DNA of 64,000 nucleotides from Meghimatium bilineatum (Eukaryota > Mollusca > Gastropoda > Stylommatophora > Philomycidae). The stretch covers positions 63,131,032 through 63,195,031 of the forward strand of contig CM067322.1 in NCBI GenBank assembly GCA_034231615.1, read 5' to 3'. The notes beneath the pieces are model-generated. The model had not been told where the DNA came from. It saw only the letters and a program-made list of their open reading frames with translations, and made no database searches. Both the position numbers and the translations under genes were made by a program. Shown in pieces: positions 23,850 through 34,000 of the stretch (its first letter is position 1; each line of letters starts with the position of its first letter).

Positions 23850-25022
23850 CTATCTTCTATCTATTAACTTCACCTGGTACGACTTTGGAGCAATGACAAT
23901 TCCACATTCATAATTTAGTTGTGGAACTGAGTTTGGAGTTGGTGGAAAAAACTGGAATCTCTGGAACATGGAAGAGAGAAATAGGAACAATTCCATTTTA
24001 GCTAAGGCTTCTCCCAAACAGACACGTCGACCAATGCTGAATGGGATGAACTGTTCTGGGACCTTCAATTTACCGTTGTCATCAATGAATCTCTCAGGTC
24101 TAAAACTCAAGGCGTCCTCTCCCCACGTTGTCTTGTCGTGTAGAACAGAATCTAGATTGGGAAGTACGTAGGTTCCCTTAGGAAGTGTGTATCCTCTTAG
24201 GGTGACCTCCTCAGAGCACATGTGTGTCACAGACAGGGGGACAATACTAGCCAGACGTTGTGTTTCATGGATAACAGCGTTGAGATAAGTTAGTTCATTC
24301 TTATCTTGTATAGTCGGTGCTCGCTCTGTTCCCACTTTATCTTTGATCTCCTGATAAATCTTTTCCTGTACTTTCGGATTGTTGAGTATATACAGGATAC
24401 ACCAGTAGATGGTTGTGCTTGTTGTCTCAGTTCCAGCTGCAAAGAGGTCAAACATCAGTTTTGCTAAGTTCTTGTCGTCCAAATAGGTCGGTATACCAGC
24501 TTCGATTTTCTTGTTTCTTTCAACACAGTAAGCATCAATTAGATTACAAACATCGTTTGAGTCTTCAACATGTCGTCTTTTTTCATCGATGAACTTCTTA
24601 AGCAAATCCATAATCGCATGCATATTATTAGTTAATGCCTTAGCCTTGAAGAAATCTCCAGGGATGTATTTGAGCCAAAAGAATAAATTTATCAAGCTGA
24701 CATTTTGTTGATCGCTTACAATGGCGGTCAGTTGGTTTATAAGTTTTTGAAAATCCTCATCCTGATACTCGAAACGGTGACCAATCAAAATTGAACAGAT
24801 GACATTTGACGTGCTGATGTTGGTCATGACACGGATATCAGTGGCTTTGCCTTTTAGATTTGCCAGATAGTTCACGTAACAACTAACTTCATCCTGTATT
24901 CTTTCAGCCAGTAGGTTCTTTCCCATTCCGAAAGCCCTGAGGATAGACAAGCTCACAGATCTCTGCTCTTTCCAGTTACTTCCATTGGATAATATTACTC
25001 CTTTATCTCTCAAACCAATGGC
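23850..25022 (-). CDS. Gene B exon 3 (catalytic and haem-binding half)
   Basis: 1173 nt, 390 residues plus TAG stop at 23850-23852. The acceptor is TCTCTGACAG at 25023-25032. Everything from the C-helix to the C-terminus is in this one exon. The first in-frame Leu codon (TTG at 25013) is not a start. Confidence 0.97.
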   Translation of the reverse strand, partial: AIGLRDKGVILSNGSNWKEQRSVSLSILRAFGMGKNLLAERIQDEVSCYVNYLANLKGKATDIRVMTNISTSNVICSILIGHRFEYQDEDFQKLINQLTAIVSDQQNVSLINLFFWLKYIPGDFFKAKALTNNMHAIMDLLKKFIDEKRRHVEDSNDVCNLIDAYCVERNKKIEAGIPTYLDDKNLAKLMFDLFAAGTETTSTTIYWCILYILNNPKVQEKIYQEIKDKVGTERAPTIQDKNELTYLNAVIHETQRLASIVPLSVTHMCSEEVTLRGYTLPKGTYVLPNLDSVLHDKTTWGEDALSFRPERFIDDNGKLKVPEQFIPFSIGRRVCLGEALAKMELFLFLSSMFQRFQFFPPTPNSVPQLNYECGIVIAPKSYQVKLIDRR

Positions 25023-28000
25023 CTGTCAGAGAGAAATATGAATTAATTCATTATTTACATGTACAAATTATAATTATATATACATATATATATAAATATA
25101 TATGCGTGTATGTATATGTGTGTGTATGTTAAACTCCCACCTCCTTTTTCTTAGAGCATTTAAGGCTTTCCTTGATAAAGATGTGTTTCCTACATATTTT
25201 AATTGTATTAGTCAGGTGTGTATAATCATAATAGACACAGCAGGCAAGCAATTTGGAATGAAAATCAACATAGACAAAACAGAAGTAATGAATATTGCAA
25301 GAGAAAAGGAGAACATCAACATACAGGTAAACAATAAACAACTAAAACAAGTACATGAATTCAAATATCTGGGCAGCACATTGAGATATGACAACAAACA
25401 AGAAGCAGAAATAAACGCAAGATGTAATAAGGCCTGTCAGGTCATTGGTCAATTAACACCTTTACTAAGAAATAAAGATATTACACTAGAAACAAAGAAA
25501 GCGCTTTTCAACACCATTTTCTTACCAACATTGTGTTACCAGTGTCAAACTTGGACATTAGATTCTAGAAAAATTCATAAGATTAAAACCACTGAAATTA
25601 AATGTATGAGACGTATGATTGGAGTTAGCTTGAGAGACAAAATCAGGAATGAAACACTAAGGAAACAATTAGGGATCAAGTCAACAATAGAATACATCCA
25701 GAAACAACAAGTTAAATAGTACGGCCATATAACCAGACAGAAAGAGCAAAGTATTATCCAGAAAACACTAAACAAACGATACAAAAACAGTCGACCTATT
25801 GGACGCACTCGTAAAAGGTGGATAGATAGTGTATTAGACACACTCGGAAATATAACAGCAGAAGAGGCAAATAGAAGGGCAAAAGACCGTATACTCACTC
25901 TACCCTCAACACCGAAAGGTACATGAGGACAGAAAGAAGAAGAAGTATATTAATGTTTCTATTGGGTGGCACCCTTTTCTGTATGACGTATTATTTATTA
26001 TTTGGACAGAACCAAATTTGTATTTATAAAAACTGAAAGCATAAATCAAGCAAATTTGTAATATAAAAATATTGAATAGTACATTTTTGAAACTAGCTAA
26101 ATGGACACACAATAATAAAAGTACACCCTGTAAAATAACTCAAAAAACTTTTTTTCATTTCCACAATTTTTAGCCACATTATAGTTTTTACATCTTTAAA
26201 AACATGAAGAATATCATACACATTACGTATCATATTGAAAATGTAAAGGATCAATCGAAAAACATCTGGCTGTAAATGGAAACAACCGTTAGCATTGGTA
26301 ATCCAAAAAAAATATCAAGATATGTGAATCTAATTGATTTGTTGTTAAAGAAGCAACAAATGGACCGCGTAATATAGTGTTAACAAACGTTCATTATTGT
26401 TTACTGTAAAAAAAAATGCCGTTTTAAAACTATTCGTATTATTTTAGAAGCTTGTATTTACATTGTGTTTTACCACATTTTACCACATTTACACTGTGTT
26501 TTATTTTGCTTGATCTTTATGTGAACGGTCTCATCAGTGCAGGAATTACTTAAAAGCTAAACATGGTATAGCTTAGGGCCCCCACTTTCTTGGGGCCCCA
26601 AAAACATCATATTTGGCACTGACATATAATATCTGGACTTATAAAGGGCTCCATATCTCAAATAGCTTAGGGCCTTATCAATTCTAAATCTGGCGCTTGG
26701 TCTCACCGTAACCCACTCAACAAAACATCACTCAACAGCATACGATTAATAGTGAAAGTGACTGTATATAACTGGTCTATGTACGTAGACTGAGCCGATT
26801 AAGAGCATACACATCACTGCAGAGACCTCCAGACCACTCTGAAATGGTTACGGAACACCGCCCCAGGCCCTGATGATGACGATAAGAGGACGTCGACACT
26901 CTTAATGATAGTGGCATAAACGATACGGTTCGTGAGTTTAACGAAAGCATCAAGAATGGTACTATGAAGGAAGATTTGCTGAACAGCTATCTATTACCAC
27001 TCAAGAAGCCGAATAGAAATTTCGTCGAGATCAACGGATACCGAATCTTAACGATAAAAAACACCACGGCAAACTCACTAAGAAGATTGTTGCACACCAC
27101 CTCGCTCGAGATCTGAAAAAGAACCGCATTTTCCTGGAAGCTCAGAGGCTACAGGCGTCAGAAAGAATATTCACAACATTCACTGACGTCAAATTCAGCA
27201 CATATAGTTCACTTCATTATTGTAGCTGACCACGAATAGTGCTAATTGTGTCAATGATGTCAGAGGACTACACTAAATACACATAATTCATGTGACGTAG
27301 TGTCACCAGCAATGTAAAAAGTGCGAGACGACTGTGTGGACATGTATGATAGTACCGTGTTATAATTGATGCTAGTAAATGTAATGTAGTAGTTTGCAAT
27401 AAATGTAGTGAAACTTCTTCTTCTTCTTCTTTCGTTCACTTGAAACATGTCTATATCTGTAATTCTGTCTCCTTAATAACTCACTGTCTTTTGTAGTTCA
27501 TACAGTGTCCCAAAGAGCTTTGATTCTAGTGTTGTTTCCTCTGGCCAGTATGTCTGCCTCAGTGTTTGATGCTCAGAACACTCTTGAAGTACCTGGTATA
27601 TGTTTGGCACTCTGTGCTGCCTGTGCAATTGTACACATGGCCATGTTGCCAATCTTAAAATGTGTATACATGTGACTGCGGAGACGGCTGTGTCCTGTTC
27701 TGAGACGTAGAATTATAACTTGTTCTGATCTGTTCATAATGTGATAGTCATCTTGTGTTGGTGTTTGTGGCTTTCTTATTGACTTTATCATCTGTTTTTT
27801 CTGATGGTAGGTGATTGGTATATCTGGTTGGTCTTCGGCAGCACCTTCCTTAGCTAGTTGGTCTGCTTTTTTCATTTCCTGGTATTCCACAGTGAGAGGG
27901 TATCCACTGCATGGTTACCCTATACTGGTACGACAATTCGCTAAGTAGTTTTTTCAAGTCTGTTAGTTTTCCAGACTGGAAAGCTTGAAGCACTGACCTT

Positions 28001-31000
28001 GCATCTGAAAGAAATACTACAGGCTGTAGGCCAGAGTTGGAGTTCAGCAGTTTTTTAGCTGCCACACTAATTGCCTGGATTTCTGCATCATAATTATAGC
28101 AGACTTTTCCTGTCGGTTTTCTGATTGTATCTCTATATATATACCTGCAACTCCATTCCTCACAGCATTCTGTGCTGACCCATCTGTGTATACTCTGACC
28201 CATATATCTTGTGGATATTCCTCATCCAATAAACTGAGGGTGTCTGTCCTTCGCTGCACACTGTTCTGTTCGTCCTCGCTTAGTATTCCTTTCACAAGGG
28301 TCTGAATGTATATTGACATTTCATGCCTTTCACTCCACGGGGTTTGTTCTGGTACAACCCTTAAGGGGCTGTAAATTTCAGGTAGGTCTGTAAGTTATCT
28401 ACGGAGTCGTTTAGCTTGATGGATAAAACTGCTTCTTTTCAGTCGGCCCATTGCTAGATTTTGGAATCTTTCCTTCATTGGATGACTTGGCATACACTGA
28501 AACTTTTCTGCTAGAATTAGTACTTTTGTGTCTCTGCGTTCGCCAAGTGTTTGCATTCTTTCTATTTTCTGCATCTCTGCTATGGGTGTTGATTTCATTG
28601 CTCACAACATTATTCTAAGTGTCTGGTTTTGAACTTTATCTAGATCTTGTAATGTGGTGTTTGATGCAGGAAACCACGCAGCTGAACCATATTCCAGGTG
28701 TGGCCTTATGCCTTGCTGGTAAATTTTACTGAGTATATATCCACTGACTCCCCATGTGGTTCCACTTAGTTTTCTCAGGATAGCTAACTTCCTCCTGGCT
28801 TTTGTTATTGCTTTGTTTATGTGCTGCTTCCATGTCAGCTTATCATAAAAAGTAACTCCGAGGTATGTGGGTTGTTTGCCTTCTTTCAAGAGCTCTCCAT
28901 CTATCTTGATATGACCATCTTTTTGTTTTTGTGAGAGTGTAAAGAGTGTAGTGCTGCACTTATCTGTGTTAATGCTGACGCACCATCTATTTGCCCATAA
29001 GGTTAGGGCATCGATAGCTCTTTGTATTTGTTTAGTGGCCAATATTGCATGTTCTTCCGTGCGCCATATCACCAGGTCGTCAGCATACATTGCCACTTTG
29101 ATCCCGTGTGGTAGTTCAGCAACTAGGTCATTGATGTAAACCAAGAAAAGTGTGGGTGAAAGGACTCCTCCATGTGGGACTCCATGACGCAGTAGAACTT
29201 TCTTGCTCTTGCGACCATCTAATTGTACCATGGCTCTTCTATTATGCAGGTATGCTTTTACCCATTTGTACATTCTTGAGCTAACCCTGCAATTTCGCAA
29301 TTTCTTTAGGAGCCCTTCTTTCCAGACCTAATCAAATGCTTTCCTGAGGTCTATCTATGCTGCTAGTACTAGTTTCTTATCTTGGAAGGCATCCTAAATC
29401 TCTTGGGAGAGGTAGGTTGCCTGATCGTCAGTAGAGTAGCACTGTCTGAACCCTGCTTGCTGTGATACGAAAGGTTTTCACTTTCCAGGTACCACTGCAT
29501 CCTAAGATTGATAATGCGTTCCATTGTTTTGCATAGACAGCTTGTGAGGCTGATGGGCCTGTAGTTGGAGACTGTGTTGCCATCTTTTCCTGATTTGAGG
29601 AGTGGTATCATTATTGCTTCTCTCCGCGCCTGTGGTACATTACATGTGGACCAGCTTGTGTTAAAGATCTGCAGCAGCTTTGCTCTTGCTGCAATTCCCA
29701 GGTTTCTAATCATTTCATTGGACACTCCATCAGCTCCAGGGACTTTTCATTTTCAATTTGGATATTGCATGCTCTAGTTCCCTCAATGTGATAGGTGCCT
29801 CCATGACTTCAGGTATAGGTTCGCCTTGTCCAATGTTTTGCTGGTTCTCTCGAACCTCCTGTTGTTTGTCTGGGCTGACTTTGACGCTATTGTCTTCTGC
29901 AAAGGAATCCGCAAAGTAATCAGCTGCATGTTTACCTGTTAAAATGTTTCTATCTTTATAAAGTGTGATCCTGGTATTTCTCCCTGTACCTTCAACATTT
30001 AGTTGTTTTTCAGGTTTCCATAATTTCCTAGTATCTCTTTCTAGGTTCAGCGACTCTGTTTTTTTTTCGTTCCAGCTGCTCCGTCTGGCTTGTAACTTGG
30101 CTCTTTGAAATTTAGTCTTTGTTTGCTGATATTTGTTGTGATGTTCTTGGCTAGGTCTGTTCTCAGCCTGCTGTCTAGATGTTTCCATCTCATTTTGCAG
30201 CTTTTCCAGTTCATCATTCCAGTAGGGTTTGTAGTTTTTGCGTGCCCCCCTGGGTATGGTTTTACTAGCAGCATGTAGTATACATCTATTAAATTCACTC
30301 ACTGCTCTATTGATGTCTTTGTCCAAGTTCATGTCCTTAGCTAGAACACTGGTTAAATGCTGGTACATTTTCAAGTCTGCCCTCTTATAGTTCCACCTAG
30401 TGAGCGTGCTGCTGTCCTTGGTAAATTCATTGTGGATTTCCAGAAATACTGGTCTGTGGTCACTACCCCCAAGCTGCTTTCCAACGACACGTGTGATGTT
30501 CCATTCCAGGCCTGGTGAGTGGAATGCCAGGTCTGGTGTAGAGGTGGTGTGTCATGCTCTCGAGTAGAAGGTTGGTGAGTCTGCTGGCTGGTTAATAAGG
30601 ATGATGTTATTTTCATCCTGCCAGCTCTCAAGTTCCTCACCTCTCTTGTCGATATGATCGTAGCCCCAGCCCTGAGAGTGGCTGTTGAAGTCACCACACA
30701 CCATAAGTCTCTCTTTGTCTGGAATTGTGTCTAGTGCCAATGGTTTATCATTTGGGCAGTAGTAGTTCAGGAGATGGAATTCTGCACTGTCTGTTTTTAG
30801 ATGGAGCATCTGGTATTCTGCCCCTTCCATATATACTTCCAGCTGACATGAGCTGATATTGTTTTTAACATGTGTCAGAATTCCACCCTTTCGCCTGTCC
30901 TTTCTGTCAGACCGGTAGCACTGGTAGCCTCTGATTTTGAAGGCTATGTCGCTGCTGAGGTGTGTTTCTTGGATACAGTATATATTAACTTGTTCTTCAC

Positions 31001-34000
31001 TGAGGACATTTTCAAGTTCCAATGTTTTTCTGTATCCATCTCATTTACTGTTGACACCCTCAGCATTCCAGTGCATTATTTTTATTGGTCGTTTGTTTGT
31101 TTGGCCAGTAGCTCTATTCCCTTGCCTCCTGTCACCTCGTGGCAATTTAGAAGGACTTCCAGTAACTGAGGCTGGGCCCTTTCGAGGTATAGGGCCCGGC
31201 TCCGTGCCTGCCTGAACGTCCACCACAGGGCAGGCACCATAACTATTTATAAATACAGACATGTGTCCATTGTGTTTTGTGCGTGGCATCCTGATTATCT
31301 GTGCGCCTTTTGGCTGGATGCCTCCGTCTTCAGCACTCTTCTTACTTGGGTCGGACTATGGTCCTGCTCGAGTGGGACTGCCCTACCAGTCTTAGTTTCC
31401 AGCCCCTGATGGCTGAACTAAGCCCATCACCACTGCACGGTGATGGCCTCGATGGGGGTAGTGAAACTGAAATTATTTATGGTTGTAGTAGTGCTACAAA
31501 ATTATGCAGCAGTAGCAATAATGATAGGGGTAGGTAGCATCACTAACGCTGGTAGGAGTAGCGGAATTCATACAGACAATAGTAGCTGTACTAATAGTGG
31601 TAGCATTACTAATAGTGATAGTAGTAGTAGTAGTTTGAATTATTATAGTAGTAACAAATTTTCACAAACATCATCAATAAAAAATGGTGGCCTGTCAGAA
31701 AAGGCATCTGCTTTCTTGACCAGAGCTTCCTTGATTATGTCGTAACCGTTGAGGACAACCACAGGAGCAGCTCCAAGGTATAAGCTGAAAAAAAGCAAAA
31801 CTCACAAAGTTTAAATAGCTGAAAACTCACAAAGTTTAAATAGCTAAAAACTCACAAAGTTTAAATAGCTGAAAACTCACAAAGTTTAAATAGCTGAAAA
31901 CTCACAAAGTTTAAATAGCTGAAAACGCACAAAGTTTAAATAGCTGAAAACTCACAATGTTTAAATAGCTGAAAACTCACAAAGCTGGAAAAAAAATTTT
32001 CTCACAAAATGTAAATAACACATTGAAAATGTAAAACTTTATCATGCATTTACACAAAAAAGTATTGTCAGAATCTCAAACTTCTTGTATCACAGATAAA
32101 AGATCTGCAATAGTAAAACAAGTTCAGAATCGATATTTCTTGTATCAAATATAGAATAAATGTCAGAGTATACAGGAATTTCAGAGTAAAATAACTTCAG
32201 AATCTATATTTTAGTAATGGCTTATTACATCAGGTGATTGTGGGAATTGGAAAAATCCATAAGTCTTCGATCACCGTCTTAATAAATCCATCAGAGTGTA
32301 GCAACTTACAGCTACATATAACGTGGATTTATATATATTATGCTTCTATTTATAAACATCTAATCCTTAAAGAACGACCACAAATCTCACTTTTGAAAAT
32401 CTGAGCGAAAAAGCCACGCATTGGACAAATCCATAGGTGCTCGGATCGTCGTATGAATAAGTCTATCAGAATGCACAAGCTGACAGTTCCAGCTCAATGT
32501 TGATTATCAGTCTCTTAGTATATCTAATGTTCTATTTGCGGGATGTTTCAATCCTATATTATACTCCCACGAATAAACAACAACAAATCTTCAGTGCTAT
32601 CACAATTCACACTTTTGGATTAACACTTTTCGCAGCGCAGTGGCTATTTCAGAGCGATCCATTGAAACCGTGACCATGTTCGCCATTGTATCGTCTCTCT
32701 CCTTACCTTCAATACCCACATGTTCTCCCACGCATGTAAAGGCACTCTTTATGATCAGAAATTTACATTTTCTTCTAAGAAAAATCGTAATACTGCCTGT
32801 GGTTGTAGTGAATGCATCGATGAATCCATTGATCCCAATGAATCGTGCAGAAGAAGTCCACGTGTGACTATGATGACAACCGCTTGACCGATCAGTGTAG
32901 ATTATCACTTGCATCGTTTTCTTCAGTGGCATCATTAATGGGGTCTTAGATTTCTGCCTCTACGATTACTGGATTTTTACATTACATTTCTGTGAAGTGT
33001 GATGATTACAGAAAACTCTCCACATAATAAAGACTGATTCTTGATTAGGAACAAGCGTCATAGCACTGGGGACATTCCCATATAGGCTCTACTTGCCGTT
33101 CCGTCAGACATCTAAAAGTGTATAAGCTCAGTGTCCCAATCAGTGGCTGATAATGCGTTCTTCTGATCTTTCCGGAGAGGGAGCAATTTCTTCCATCACC
33201 TCTAGTCCCTCCCATTTCTACAATTCTCTGAAAATGTACATTGTCACTCTCGACTTCCTCCTCGTCTTCTCGTACGGTATCCATGGCTGCTCTATTCAAT
33301 TCAATCCTATCTCTTCTTATCTCGGTGCCGTTCACCAAAGCTCTACCGGATATTTCCTTTCCCCTGGCAACAGCATGACCAGCACAGTAAATCCATGTAA
33401 TGCTCTGCGCATTATCGAGAAGAGTGACCCATTCAGTTCTGATCATACACTTTTCTATCTTGCGCACCATACTTTGAGAGCCCGATAGGATCACTGAGTC
33501 TGTTGGTGATTGCGTCGCCAGACAAGTGAGAGATGCTGTCACCGCTTCTATTTCCATTCTCATATTCGATGTGGTAGTGGGGTAGCCAGCTGGCTTATAA
33601 TTTCTTGCCATTTTGGTAGGCAACGAAACTCCAACCACACCTGTTTGTTTCTTGCGTTGCTGAGCCGTCTGTGTAAATTATTGTATCGTGTGGCTTCGAG
33701 TGCTGCAGTATGAGTTCTTGAATCATTTCCTCTGTTCTATTGGCAGCCCAGTCGCGAGATGAGTGAGCATCTTATTCTGCCCACGATTAATGCAAGCACG
33801 TTCACTAAATTGATTAAGAATATCTTCTACCTATATCATCCACGATCTGTCCCATTAAGACTAGAACAACCTTTCAACTTATTGAGATATGTATGTAATG
33901 GATTAAATGTATCGGCACTGATTTCTAAGCAATAATCAATAGCTGTCAATCACAGGCGATGATGACAACAGTTTCACACTTGTGTTGTTGTTGCATCTCT

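Larger units (their letters stand above)
27415..31457 (-). mobile_element. Full-length LINE (endonuclease-RT-RNase H) in gene B intron 2
   Basis: A 4043-bp element flanked by the 10-bp direct repeat GTAGTGAAAC (27405-27414 and 31458-31467). In sense order: about 170-bp leader, start MPRTKHNGH at 31289, APE endonuclease (HWNAEGV, CIQETHL, CGDFNSHSQGWGY, GGSDHRPV), RT (NYRPISLTSC, GVPHGGVLSP, MYADDLVIW), RNase H (VYTDGS, AEIQAI, LSDARSV, WIPSHCGIPGNEKADQLA), short 3'UTR and a (GAA)n tail. EN-RT-RNase H places it in the I superfamily. I see no separate ORF1/gag. At least four breaks (TGA at about 31038 and in FYSRA, frame changes near 29.73 and 29.35 kb) make it inactive. Confidence 0.95.
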
